Origin: Lachnospiraceae bacterium
GTDB lineage: Bacteria; Bacillota; Clostridia; Lachnospirales; Lachnospiraceae
Assembly: GCA_020859905.1 (NCBI GenBank)
Contig: JAJBVI010000160.1
Coordinates: 1-44,683 of the forward strand
Direction: 5' to 3'
Length of the DNA: 44,683 nucleotides
The notes under the pieces: generated by a model
Databases searched by the model: none
What the model was told of the DNA's origin: nothing
What the model saw: only the letters and a program-made list of their open reading frames with translations
Shown here: positions 9,189-17,981 of the stretch, piece by piece
How positions within the stretch are numbered: the stretch's first letter is position 1
How the letters are laid out: every line of letters starts with the position of its first letter
Position numbers and translations under genes: made by a program

Positions 9189-11522
9189 TCAGGCCGTCGT
9201 CCGCTCTATATCAAAGATATTCTCAATCTGCCTCAGTTTCTCCGTCAGGGAAGTCAGCTCATCCTTTCCTTTTGTATGGAAGGAAACCGTGATCGTCGCC
9301 ACGTTCTTCTTGCTGGTGCGTGAATTAATCGTGACAATATCAATTCCCCGCTCCGTGAATATCTTAGAGATGTCTACCAGCAGGCCGGTCCGGTTATTCG
9401 CAAAAACCTTGAGTTCGGCCAGATAATTGCCGTGGCCGGTCTCCTCGTCCGCGGCGCCGGACTGCCACTCCGCGTTGATCAGGCGTTCCCGGTCCATCGT
9501 CGGAAGCCGGATGATATTCAGGCAGTCCGTGCGGTGGATAGACACGCCTCTTCCCCTCGTCACGAACCCGACGATCTCATCTCCCGGCACCGGGTTGCAG
9601 CATTTTGAAAAATGCACGGCCACGTCCGCAATACCCTGCACAATAATGCCGCTCTTTTTCTTTGCGGCATTCTCAGCGGAAACCTTTTCGCGGCTGTCGC
9701 CCGCGCCCTCCAGAACCTGCGTATCCGTTATCTTTGCCCGGAGTTCCTTTTTCCGCTCCTCTACCATACGGTTGATAATCTGAGCTTCCCGGAGTCCGCC
9801 GTGGCCCACAGCGGCCAGCACGGATTCCCAGTCCCGGAAGCCGTATTTCTTCTGTACCTTTTCCCGGTAGAAAGGTTTGTTGATCTCGGGAAGGCTGATC
9901 CCCTTCGCCTTACAGTAATTCACCAGCATATCCCGGCCGCGCTGGATATTCTCCTCCTTAAACTCATGACGGAACCACTGGTTTATCTTGTTGCGCGCCT
10001 GCGAGCTTTTCACGATATTCAGCCAGTCCCGGCTGGGACCTTTGGAATTCGCCGATGTCACAACCTCGATCTGGTCGCCGTTGCAGATCCTGTAATCGAT
10101 GGGAACGAGCTTTCCGTTGACCTTCGCGCCGACCATTTTATTGCCCACCGCACTGTGGATGCTGTAGGCAAAATCAATCGTCGTCGCCCCCATAGGCAGT
10201 GATTTTACATCACCGTTGGGTGTGAAACAAAATACCGAATCAGAAAACAGGTCGAGATCTGTCTTCAGCAGGCTCATAAACTCCTTATTGTCCGAAGTGC
10301 CCTGCTGCCACTCCAGGATCTGGCGCAGCCAGCTCAGCTTCGCCTCCTCACCGACAATGGCGTTGCCGTTATTCGCCTCTTTATACTTCCAATGTGCGGC
10401 GATACCATACTCCGCCGTGCGATGCATCTCCTCCGTCCGGATCTGGATCTCGAACGGCTTGCCTCCCGGTCCGATCAATGTCGTGTGGAGCGACTGGTAC
10501 ATATTCAGCTTCGGCATGGCGATATAATCCTTGAATCGGCCGGGAATCGGCGTGTAGTTCTCGTGGATGACGCCGAGCGCCGCGTAACAGTCCTTTACAT
10601 CCTCCACAATAATGCGGATCGCGAACAGATCATAGATCTGATCCAGGGTCTTGTTCTGATTCACCATCTTCTTATATATACTGAAAAAATGCTTGGCGCG
10701 GCCCATGATACTGGCACGAATCCCCGCCTCCAGGATGATCTGGCTTACCTCCGATACCAGAGAATTGATGTACTCCTCGCGGACGGACTTCCGCTCCGCC
10801 ACCTGTTTTACCAGATCATAATAAGCCTCCGGTTCCAGATATTTGAGAGCCAGGTCATCCAGTTCAATCTTTATTTTGGAAATGCCGAGACGCTGCGCAA
10901 TGGGAGCATAGATATCCATCGTCTCCCTCGCCTTTTCCCGCTGCTTCTCCAGCTTCATAAACTGCAGCGTCCGCATATTGTGAAGACGATCCGCCAGCTT
11001 GATGATGATGACGCGGATATCCTGCGCCATAGCCAGAAACATCTTGCGCAGGTTCTCCGCCTGCACCTCGATCTTGTCCGTATCATACGACAGCTGTCCC
11101 AGCTTCGTGACGCCGTCCACCAGAAGCGCGACATCCGAGCCGAACTGCTCAGTGATCTCATCATCCGTCAGAACCGTGTCCTCCACCACATCGTGCAGCA
11201 GACCTGCCACGATCGTCTCCTTATCCATCTCCAGCTCCGCCAGGATGATCGCCACGTACAGCGGATGGATGATATAGGGTTCGCCGGATTTCCGCGCCTG
11301 TTCTGCGTGGGCATCCCGGGCGATCCGGTATGCCCGCTCCACCATCGTCGTATCCTCGGACGGATGATATTTATGAATGCTGTCAATCAACTGTCCATAC
11401 AGCTCCTGCGGTTCCACAAAATCACGGATCTGCACAATCGGTTCCGGATCGGGTATCGCAATATTTTCCTTCTGCAGTGCACACTCATCTTTTGCCGCGG
11501 CAATTACTTTTTCTGTATCCAT
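9189..11522 (-). CDS. rel: Bifunctional (p)ppGpp synthetase/hydrolase (Rel)
   Basis: About 777 residues, full length for the long RelA/SpoT homologues that make and degrade the alarmone (p)ppGpp. Domains in order: HD hydrolase (HDVVEDT with the metal-binding His-Asp, residues about 95-105; KLADRLHNMRTL), synthetase (GRFKDYIAMPK, YQSLHTT), TGS (FTPNGDVKSLP, DFAYSIHSAVG), a zinc-finger/helical part (VHFSKCCNPVPGD, HRTDCLN) and a C-terminal ACT domain. The intact HD motif predicts an active hydrolase. The start is the ATG at 11522; a TTG 30 bases upstream is possible. A promoter is at 11614-11642. Confidence 0.95.
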   Translation of the reverse strand: MDTEKVIAAAKDECALQKENIAIPDPEPIVQIRDFVEPQELYGQLIDSIHKYHPSEDTTMVERAYRIARDAHAEQARKSGEPYIIHPLYVAIILAELEMDKETIVAGLLHDVVEDTVLTDDEITEQFGSDVALLVDGVTKLGQLSYDTDKIEVQAENLRKMFLAMAQDIRVIIIKLADRLHNMRTLQFMKLEKQREKARETMDIYAPIAQRLGISKIKIELDDLALKYLEPEAYYDLVKQVAERKSVREEYINSLVSEVSQIILEAGIRASIMGRAKHFFSIYKKMVNQNKTLDQIYDLFAIRIIVEDVKDCYAALGVIHENYTPIPGRFKDYIAMPKLNMYQSLHTTLIGPGGKPFEIQIRTEEMHRTAEYGIAAHWKYKEANNGNAIVGEEAKLSWLRQILEWQQGTSDNKEFMSLLKTDLDLFSDSVFCFTPNGDVKSLPMGATTIDFAYSIHSAVGNKMVGAKVNGKLVPIDYRICNGDQIEVVTSANSKGPSRDWLNIVKSSQARNKINQWFRHEFKEENIQRGRDMLVNYCKAKGISLPEINKPFYREKVQKKYGFRDWESVLAAVGHGGLREAQIINRMVEERKKELRAKITDTQVLEGAGDSREKVSAENAAKKKSGIIVQGIADVAVHFSKCCNPVPGDEIVGFVTRGRGVSIHRTDCLNIIRLPTMDRERLINAEWQSGAADEETGHGNYLAELKVFANNRTGLLVDISKIFTERGIDIVTINSRTSKKNVATITVSFHTKGKDELTSLTEKLRQIENIFDIERTTA

Positions 11523-11551
11523 AACATTCTCACCTGTATCTGCAGCAAACA

Positions 11552-11571
11552 ATGTAACTGTTCAGTACCTT
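11552..11571. repeat. Dispersed repeat, GTTCAGTACCTTCA family, copy 1
   Basis: A 20-base sequence with core GTTCAGTACCTTCA lies in the rel leader. The reverse complement of the same sequence, with one mismatch, is at 19748-19767 in the leader of the AI-2E transporter operon. The flanks GTAACTGT and ACAGTTGC can pair here. Confidence 0.7.
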
Positions 11572-11613
11572 CACAGTTGCAAAATCATACTCTCTTTTCG
11601 CCTATATTCTTGA

Positions 11614-11642
11614 ATTATAAATAAATTATGAAAAAAATGCAA
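11614..11642 (-). promoter_or_regulatory. Promoter for rel
   Basis: On the minus strand, a perfect -10 TATAAT (11619-11614), a 17-bp spacer and a weak -35 TTGCAT (11642-11637). Confidence 0.55.
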
Positions 11643-11669
11643 CAATTCCCCTTCTCTTTTTCGTTCTTA

Positions 11670-11698
11670 TTGCAATACATCCCATTTTCGGGTAGAAT
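11670..11698 (+). promoter_or_regulatory. Promoter for the cyclophilin gene
   Basis: -35 TTGCAA (11670-11675), a 17-bp spacer and -10 TAGAAT (11693-11698). It implies a leader of about 190 bases before the ATG at 11894. Confidence 0.6.
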
Positions 11699-11711
11699 AT
11701 AGGGAAAGCCG

Positions 11712-11789
11712 GCACACATCGCAGAGCACGGTACGATCACGATCTGCGGCAGCGTGTCAGGAGAAAACACTGCACGCATCGCAGAGCAC
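11712..11789. repeat. 60-bp-period duplication in the cyclophilin leader
   Basis: ACATCGCAGAGCAC (within 11712-11729) recurs as GCATCGCAGAGCAC (within 11772-11789), 17 of 18 bases matching across the aligned core. Confidence 0.65.
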
Positions 11790-11833
11790 AGTCTGCGAAC
11801 CGCAGCGGGCAGAATCAAACCCGCAGATGGAAT

Positions 11834-11855
11834 ATATCGTAGAATATTACGATAT
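11834..11855. promoter_or_regulatory. Perfect inverted repeat upstream of the cyclophilin gene
   Basis: ATATCGTA and TACGATAT are separated by six bases, 38 bp before the start codon and inside the predicted leader. It could be an operator or a small RNA stem; no regulator can be named. Confidence 0.4.
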
Positions 11856-11893
11856 GCTGGCTGCGGGCATCAGAATACAGGAGGAGACATACT

Positions 11894-12415
11894 ATGACAC
11901 AGAATCCCATTGTAACGATTGAGATGGAAAACGGCGACATCATGAAAGCGGAACTCTATCCGGAGATCGCCCCGAACACGGTAAACAATTTTATCTCCCT
12001 TGTAAAAAAGGGCTTTTATGACGGAGTCATCTTCCACAGAGTCATCGCGGGTTTTATGATCCAGGGCGGCGACCCGGACGGACGGGGCACCGGCGGACCG
12101 GGCTACTGCATCAGGGGAGAGTTCTCGGGCAACGGCTTTAAGAACGACCTGAAACATACGCCGGGCGTTCTCTCCATGGCGCGCGCCATGCCGAAGGACT
12201 CCGCCGGAAGCCAGTTCTTCATCATGCATGAGACCTCGCCTCATCTGGACGGCGAGTATGCCGCATTCGGCAAAGTGATCGAAGGAATGGATGTTGTGAA
12301 CAAAATCGCCTCCGCCAGAACGGACTGGGGCGACAAACCGCTTGAAAAACAGATGATGCGGCAGGTGACTGTTGAAACATTCGGCGCGGACTATCCGGAA
12401 CCGGAGAAGTGCTGA
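11894..12415 (+). CDS. Cyclophilin-type peptidyl-prolyl cis-trans isomerase
   Basis: A 173-residue cytoplasmic cyclophilin that isomerises proline peptide bonds during folding. Active-site motifs are FHRVIAGFMIQGGDP (catalytic Arg in FHRV, and Gln-Gly-Gly), GVLSMARAMP, AGSQFFIM and HLDGEYAAFGKVIEGMDVV. The single-domain form without a signal peptide is typical of PpiB. Start at 11894, with GGAGGAG upstream and an upstream promoter at 11670-11698. It is convergent with the PAP2 gene, only 31 bp between stops. Confidence 0.94.
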   Translation: MTQNPIVTIEMENGDIMKAELYPEIAPNTVNNFISLVKKGFYDGVIFHRVIAGFMIQGGDPDGRGTGGPGYCIRGEFSGNGFKNDLKHTPGVLSMARAMPKDSAGSQFFIMHETSPHLDGEYAAFGKVIEGMDVVNKIASARTDWGDKPLEKQMMRQVTVETFGADYPEPEKC

Positions 12416-12446
12416 GTTCCCGATAAACAGACAGGTCTCCATACAC

Positions 12447-13025
12447 TCATCTGCGTCTCCGCCTCGCCCTGCGTGCCCGGCGCCTGTATTCTTTCCCGCC
12501 GAACAGCCAGAAGATCACCAGACCGATCAGGAACCCGATGATCGCACCGCAGATCACGTCGCTCGGATAATGCACGCCCACATACAGGCGCGAGAGCGAG
12601 AGCAGACACGCCAGAACAAGGCACGGCCATCCCACCCACTTTCTGCAGCTTTTGCTGATCACGGTGGCGGCCGCAAATCCCGCGGAGGCATGTCCGGACG
12701 GGAAGGAATACCCATCCACTGCCCCCAGCAGACTGGTCAGCCCGCTGACGACCTCGTAAGGGCGAATCCGCGCTACATAGTTTTTCAGAAGGAGATTCGT
12801 TATACACAGGGAAACCGCAAGCGCCGCTATGGACAATACGCCTGCCCTGCGTGTCCTTCCCGGAATCAGGAGCAGGACAGAGATCACAATCCAGATAAGC
12901 CCGGCATTCCCCAGTTTTGTAAACCGAATCACCCAGGGCGTCAGCGCATCCGGCCGAAGATGATTCTGTATAAACAACAGAATCCATCCGTCTATGTTCT
13001 GTACCACATTCAGAATCGCTTCCAT
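12447..13025 (-). CDS. PAP2-family phosphatase (undecaprenyl-diphosphatase-like)
   Basis: A 192-residue polytopic membrane protein. The three phosphatase motifs are canonical: KNYVARIRP (KxxxxxxRP), YSFPSGHAS (PSGH with catalytic His) and SRLYVGVHYPSD (SRxxxxxHxxxD). Together with its size and five to six hydrophobic helices this fits BcrC/PgpB-type enzymes that recycle undecaprenyl diphosphate, although PAP2 enzymes acting on other lipid phosphates look alike. The C-terminus is a striking Arg-rich tail (YRRRARRARRRRR) in the cytoplasm. Start at 13025 after GGAGG. It is the second PAP2 gene here; the other, at 3236, has PSRH in motif 2. Confidence 0.88.
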   Translation of the reverse strand: MEAILNVVQNIDGWILLFIQNHLRPDALTPWVIRFTKLGNAGLIWIVISVLLLIPGRTRRAGVLSIAALAVSLCITNLLLKNYVARIRPYEVVSGLTSLLGAVDGYSFPSGHASAGFAAATVISKSCRKWVGWPCLVLACLLSLSRLYVGVHYPSDVICGAIIGFLIGLVIFWLFGGKEYRRRARRARRRRR

Positions 13026-13050
13026 ATACAGGTCCTCCCGCCCGTCTCCG

Positions 13051-13081
13051 TCAGGAACTGTTCAGAAATAACAGTTCCTGA
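13051..13081. repeat. Dispersed palindromic repeat, GGAACTGTTC family
   Basis: Perfect inverted repeat TCAGGAACTGTT / AACAGTTCCTGA with a seven-base loop, upstream of the PAP2 gene and downstream of glgB. Related copies are at 19559-19625 and 27027-27057. Confidence 0.8.
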
Positions 13082-13180
13082 CTCTCAGTTTCGCTCCTGC
13101 AAGCCGGAGCCATCAGAATCCGGCAACCCGCATGTCCCCGCAATGTCCTCCGGCATCCGCGGTATACCGCAGAAAAATCA

Positions 13181-15076
13181 TCAGAACTTAAAAACCGCTA
13201 TGCCGTAGGGATCCAGGGGAAACGCGAAGGAATACTTTCTCCCGTCACAGTCCTGCGCATCCGCCATATAAACCTCAGCCCGGCTCTCCCCGCTGCCGCC
13301 GAACCGCTCCTCCGAGCCGTCCAGCACGAGCGTGTATCTCTTTTTTTTCGGTACGCCGACCCGGTAATCCTCCCGCGCCACCGGGGAGAAATTAATCACA
13401 AACAGCAGGTTGTTCCTGCCCGTCTTCCCGTGACGCACGAAACTGAAAATATTGCGGAAACAATCGTCGGCATTGATCCACTCAAAGCCCTCCGGGTGAT
13501 CATCCAGCTGGTACATAGCCGGGTATTTCAGATACAGCCGGTTCAGCTCCTTCACGAAATCGCGAAGATGCACATGCTCCGGCACCTCCAGCAGATCCCA
13601 GTCCAGCTCGCGCTCCTCGCTCCACTCCCGCAGCTGTCCGAACTCGCCGCCCATAAACAGCAGCTTTTTGCCCGGATGTCCCATCATGTAGGCGTATCCG
13701 CACATGAGATTCCGGAACTTGTCAATGCCGAGTCCCGGCATCTTATTTAACATGGAACACTTCAGGTGAACAACCTCGTCATGGGAAAGCACCAGGATAT
13801 ACTTTTCACTGTAGTTGTAGCTCATGGCAAATGTCATCTTGTTGTGGTTGTCTTTCCGGAAATACGGATCCAGCTTCATGTAATCCAGAAAATCATGCAT
13901 CCAGCCCATATTCCATTTGTAAGAGAAATTCAGACCGTCGTCTACCACATTCCCCGTCACCCGGGGCCATGCGGTCGACTCCTCCGCGATCATCACCGCG
14001 CCGTTGTTTCTGCCGCAGATCAGCGTGTTCAGGTGTTTGAACAGCTCGATCGCCTCGAGATTTTCATTGCCGCCGTATTTATTAGCCACCCACTGGCCGT
14101 CCTTTTTCCCGTAATCCAGGTACAGCATAGAAGCCACCGCGTCTACGCGGAGCCCGTCCACATGGTACTGTTCCACCCACATCAGGGCGCTTCCGAGGAG
14201 GAAGTTTTTGACCTCCGTTTTGCCGTAATCGAAGATCTTCGTACCCCAGTCCGGGTGTTCGCCCTTTCTGGTGTCCGCGTATTCATACAGGCAGGTGCCG
14301 TCAAACTCTGCCAGTCCGTGGGCATCGCGCGGGAAATGCGCCGGCACCCAGTCGAGAATGACGCCGATTTTTTTCTTGTGAAGATAATTGACCATCCACG
14401 CGAAATCCTCCGGCGAGCCGTAACGGGAGGTCGGCGCATAATAACCGGTCACCTGATATCCCCAGGATCCGTCAAAGGGGTACTCGGACATGCCCATCAG
14501 TTCCACATGGGTGTATCCCATCTCATGGACATACGCGGCAAGCTCTACCGCCATCTCACGGTATGTATAGAAACCACTGTCCTTTTCATAACCGGCATGG
14601 CGCTTCCAGGAACCCGGATGAACTTCATAAATGTTCATCGGTTTTTCATAAATATTCCGGGTGTTGATCCGCTCTCTCATCCAGACATCGTCCGACCATC
14701 TGAGTTTGCTGATATCCGCCACGCGGGAGGCCGTACCCGGACGAAGCTCCGCGTAATTCGCGTACGGGTCTGCCTTGTACAGCTTCCGGCCATCCTTTGT
14801 CTCGATCAGATATTTATACAGATCTCCTTTTCGCGCCTCCGGAACAAACAATTCATATATGCCGTTTGGTTCGAGACGTTTCATCTCATTTTTTGTTTCA
14901 TCCCAGCCGCTGAAAGTTCCGATCACACGCACCGATTCCGCGTTCGGCGCCCACACGGCAAAGCTGACGCCGGAAACCCGTCCGCGTTTTTCCGGATGCG
15001 CCCCCAGTTTCCTGTAAATATCATAGTGAACCCCCGTCCCAAATAAATACATATCATACTCAGTAATATTCCCCAT
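13181..15076 (-). CDS. glgB: 1,4-alpha-glucan branching enzyme
   Basis: A 631-residue GH13 enzyme that introduces alpha-1,6 branches into glycogen. It has an N-terminal CBM48 domain (SFAVWAPNAESVRVIG, FSGWDE, residues about 35-120), followed by the catalytic barrel: the EVHPGSW motif, the GYTHVELMG strand, DWVPAHFPRDAHGL, the nucleophile Asp in DGLRVDAV (about residue 306), the acid/base Glu in IAEESTAWP, and LSHDEVVH with the transition-state Asp. It lacks the extra N-terminal module of long GlgB proteins, as usual in Firmicutes. Start at 15076 after AGGAGG. It is the last gene of a three-gene minus-strand run. No other glycogen genes are in the window. Confidence 0.95.
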   Translation of the reverse strand: MGNITEYDMYLFGTGVHYDIYRKLGAHPEKRGRVSGVSFAVWAPNAESVRVIGTFSGWDETKNEMKRLEPNGIYELFVPEARKGDLYKYLIETKDGRKLYKADPYANYAELRPGTASRVADISKLRWSDDVWMRERINTRNIYEKPMNIYEVHPGSWKRHAGYEKDSGFYTYREMAVELAAYVHEMGYTHVELMGMSEYPFDGSWGYQVTGYYAPTSRYGSPEDFAWMVNYLHKKKIGVILDWVPAHFPRDAHGLAEFDGTCLYEYADTRKGEHPDWGTKIFDYGKTEVKNFLLGSALMWVEQYHVDGLRVDAVASMLYLDYGKKDGQWVANKYGGNENLEAIELFKHLNTLICGRNNGAVMIAEESTAWPRVTGNVVDDGLNFSYKWNMGWMHDFLDYMKLDPYFRKDNHNKMTFAMSYNYSEKYILVLSHDEVVHLKCSMLNKMPGLGIDKFRNLMCGYAYMMGHPGKKLLFMGGEFGQLREWSEERELDWDLLEVPEHVHLRDFVKELNRLYLKYPAMYQLDDHPEGFEWINADDCFRNIFSFVRHGKTGRNNLLFVINFSPVAREDYRVGVPKKKRYTLVLDGSEERFGGSGESRAEVYMADAQDCDGRKYSFAFPLDPYGIAVFKF

Positions 15077-15130
15077 TTCATATGCCTCCTGCTAATGTAG
15101 TCAGATCATGAATCTGCCGTGCTTAAAAAC

Positions 15131-17953
15131 TCACGCAAAATCATTCTCTCTCAGAATCAGATAATCATTCTCATCATATTTTTTGGTAAACAGCTTTCTG
15201 AGGCCGCGTCCCTCCGCGCTCACGATCGCCTGATCCACGATTTCCTTGACCTCGGCGATCGTTGTCGGATGATCCAGCTTCTGAATATTATTAATCCGGT
15301 TATACAGCGCCAGAACACCTATCTCCTCGATCACACACTCCATCTCCAGCGCATAGGCTTTGCCGAAGACAACCAGCTCATCGATGGTAAAGACAGGTAT
15401 CTTTACCTTTCCTGTAAATTTCTTCGCGAAAGAAAAATCCAGATCCATCGCGCGGCGTATGCCGGCGCTGTCATCCTCCAGAATAACAACCATGCCCTGC
15501 GTATTCCGCTCCATAATCTGTGACATTCGGGCCACCGTCGCCTTTGTCAGCTCGCCGGCTCTGTCAACGATCAGGTAACCGCCTGCCAGTTTCGGGACAA
15601 GCGCCGCAAAATCCTTTGTGTTCAGAGAAGCTGCGCTGATCTTGCCGATCTTTGCATCCTCATTCCCGGCAATCCTCTGGATTGCCTTGATCAGACTGGT
15701 GGCAAGAACGGTCTTCCCGCTGCCTTCCTCACCCTGAATGAGCAGATTGCCCCTCAGGGATGTGATGGCATTGCTCTTATATCGGACGGCATCCTCTAAA
15801 ATCTGCTCGATCTGCTCCTGCATGCCCGGAACCGGAAGGAAATAGGAAAACAGCTGTCGGTTCTCTTCTGTCATTACGCCTGCATCCGTTCCCTCCTCCG
15901 CACGCTCAGCGGCATCATCCGGAACCGGTTCATCAATCAGTTCCTCCGGCGTAATCAGATCGGGAAGCTCTTCCTGCTCCGAGGCAGGCATTTTCTCCGC
16001 CGATATACCGCCGCTGACCGGCACCTCCACAGAAGCATTCTCCATCATCATACGCGTAGCGGAAGCCAGAAGCTTTTCGAGTTCTTCATCCTCGGACGGG
16101 GATTCGAATTTCGGAGACTCCGCGACGGGAAGCACGGTTTTTTCGTAAGATGCCATATCCGGCATCTCCCGTGTCGCCGCGGCGGACACTTCTGCGTTCT
16201 CTTTTGCGGATACCTCCTCCAAAGCCGCCTCCTTCTGTCTTCCGACTGTCACTTTATCCGCATCCCCGGCAGTTACTCCTGCTTCGCTGCCGGCCGATAC
16301 ATCTTCTTCGCCCCGTGCGGTTGTTTCTTCTTCGCTTCCGGCGGTTTCTTTTTCGCCGCCTTCGGCGGTTAATCCTTCTTTGCTGACGGCGGGTACCCCG
16401 GCTTCGCTCCCAACGGCTGTCTCATCAGCATCGCCGATACTCAGCCCCGCCGCGTCCGCGTCGGGTATTCCCTCTGCGCTGCCGGCAGTTACTCCGGCTT
16501 CGCTGCCGGACGTTCCCTCCGCCTCTTTTTTATATGAAGTACTGTCTGATGCCCCGGCTGCGGACGGTTGTTTCGGAATCTGCCCCTCCTCGGACGCAAT
16601 CGCATCACCGGAACTCTTCTCCTCCCCCGGCGCAATCGCATCACCGGAACTCTTCTCCTCCCCGGCAGCAATCGCGCCACCGGCATTCTTCTCCTCTCCC
16701 GCCGCTGCCGGCACGTCCGGAATCAGCTCTGCGGCAACCGTCTCCGGCGCTTCCGGTATATCCTTGCCCGGCGTAGCGGAAAGAAGAGGGAACAGCGCCT
16801 GAAGCCGCGCCATGATATCATTTGCCTCTGCTAAAGCCTGCTCCTTTGCCATATCCAGTTTCTTCTGCTCTGCGGCCGCGATAGCCGCCTCCGCAGCGTG
16901 CTTCGTCTTCTCCCACTCGGTCAGCACTTCCTCTATGCTCATCTGTCCGGCAACCTGCTGCTCGTCGATCGTACTTTCCGGAATTTGCAGACGGATCTGT
17001 CCGTCCGCGTCCTCCTCCAGAAGTTCTTTAAAATCCGCTTTCAGATCCTCATCCACCTGTTCATTAATCTTATCCCGGTCGAAAACCGATCCGTCCTCTT
17101 TCCCGGACTCCGCATTCAGATACGGAATGTCCTGAACAATCTTTTTGATCGCGGCCATAGAATCCTTGACCGTCTCCTTCTCTGTGGCAGACATGATCTG
17201 CGCCATGCTCTTCGCAAGCTCCTCCTGCAGATTTTGTGTATTAAACTTGCTGGCTGTCACCTTAATCTCGGGAAGTCCGCTTTCTGCGGAGATATTTGCC
17301 TCGACCTTTTTCGGAACATTCACCTCGACCATCCCCCTGCGGGAACGCAGCTTCCGGTATTTCTCCTCCTGGGAAACTGTCAGAGGCTGAAAGCTGCGTT
17401 TTAAATCCAGCGCTTTCTCAACATAATCTCCCTCGCCAAACCACAGAACCAGCTCATCACAGGTCGCCACGCACTTCTCCCGCATGCCGGCCTGTCCGTA
17501 CAGTGCGGCAAGCTCATAGGCCCATATTTCAGTGTATTCTTTTTCTTTAAACTCCTCCAGGATGGCGATGCGGTCACTCAGGGGAGCATCCTTTAAACAG
17601 CTGATCTTGTAGGCGAATATATAGCGCTGATTGTCCTTGGGCGAAACCTCCAGGAACTCCTGATAATACTCCTCCGCTTCCGCCGTATTCTTTGACTTGA
17701 TCGCTATGTCAACCAGACGGCTGACAATATTCCTCCCGATGGAAGAATGGTCATAGGCCTGCAGCAAAACATCTTTGCAGGCATCATACTGTTCTGTTTT
17801 CTCATAGATCTGCGACACCATAATCAGTGTCCTGGAGCTGCGTACCTTCTTCCAGTTGATCGAGTTCGCGATCTCCGCCGCCGTCTCATAGTCCTCTGCC
17901 TCCACCAGATTTTTCAGCTGATCCAGCTTTAAATTGTATTCATATTTATCCAC
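15131..17953 (-). CDS. Large TPR-like protein with C-terminal P-loop ATPase domain
   Basis: A 940-residue cytoplasmic protein, unrecognised as a whole. Residues about 1-200 form helical repeats resembling TPRs (YETAAEIANSINWKK, AEAEEYYQEFLEVSPKD). A long acidic, Ala/Gly/Glu-rich middle (about 380-650) contains three 12-residue units of the GEEKSSGDAIAP type. The C-terminal part (about 705-935) is an AAA-like ATPase with Walker A GEEGSGKT (about residue 741) and a Walker-B-like strand YLIVDRAGEL. It starts at a GTG (17953) after GAGGTGG. It sits between the AI-2E-family transporter (28 bp upstream) and glgB (54 bp downstream), so it is in one operon. A scaffold or chaperone-like role is only a guess. 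Confidence 0.75.
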   Translation of the reverse strand: MDKYEYNLKLDQLKNLVEAEDYETAAEIANSINWKKVRSSRTLIMVSQIYEKTEQYDACKDVLLQAYDHSSIGRNIVSRLVDIAIKSKNTAEAEEYYQEFLEVSPKDNQRYIFAYKISCLKDAPLSDRIAILEEFKEKEYTEIWAYELAALYGQAGMREKCVATCDELVLWFGEGDYVEKALDLKRSFQPLTVSQEEKYRKLRSRRGMVEVNVPKKVEANISAESGLPEIKVTASKFNTQNLQEELAKSMAQIMSATEKETVKDSMAAIKKIVQDIPYLNAESGKEDGSVFDRDKINEQVDEDLKADFKELLEEDADGQIRLQIPESTIDEQQVAGQMSIEEVLTEWEKTKHAAEAAIAAAEQKKLDMAKEQALAEANDIMARLQALFPLLSATPGKDIPEAPETVAAELIPDVPAAAGEEKNAGGAIAAGEEKSSGDAIAPGEEKSSGDAIASEEGQIPKQPSAAGASDSTSYKKEAEGTSGSEAGVTAGSAEGIPDADAAGLSIGDADETAVGSEAGVPAVSKEGLTAEGGEKETAGSEEETTARGEEDVSAGSEAGVTAGDADKVTVGRQKEAALEEVSAKENAEVSAAATREMPDMASYEKTVLPVAESPKFESPSEDEELEKLLASATRMMMENASVEVPVSGGISAEKMPASEQEELPDLITPEELIDEPVPDDAAERAEEGTDAGVMTEENRQLFSYFLPVPGMQEQIEQILEDAVRYKSNAITSLRGNLLIQGEEGSGKTVLATSLIKAIQRIAGNEDAKIGKISAASLNTKDFAALVPKLAGGYLIVDRAGELTKATVARMSQIMERNTQGMVVILEDDSAGIRRAMDLDFSFAKKFTGKVKIPVFTIDELVVFGKAYALEMECVIEEIGVLALYNRINNIQKLDHPTTIAEVKEIVDQAIVSAEGRGLRKLFTKKYDENDYLILRENDFA
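16595..16701. repeat. Three 36-bp in-frame tandem units in the P-loop protein gene
   Basis: Units at 16595-16630, 16631-16666 and about 16667-16701 (core CGCAATCGCATCACCGG). They encode GEEKNAGGAIAA, GEEKSSGDAIAP and GEEKSSGDAIAS. The units are directly adjacent, without spacers. Confidence 0.9.
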
Positions 17954-17981
17954 GATTCCACCTCATGTGTATATTGTCTGT

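Noticed and set aside
10392-11624. 410-codon plus-strand open frame
   Set aside because: It is the exact antisense of the conserved rel gene, without a ribosome site, and its composition (His/Leu/Arg/Ile rich) is that of a reverse-frame shadow.
13766-15046. 426-codon plus-strand open frame
   Set aside because: Antisense to glgB, whose motifs are complete; no ribosome site.
16595-16701. Possible CRISPR array
   Set aside because: The units abut without spacers, are in frame, and encode protein repeats. No cas genes were seen in the window.
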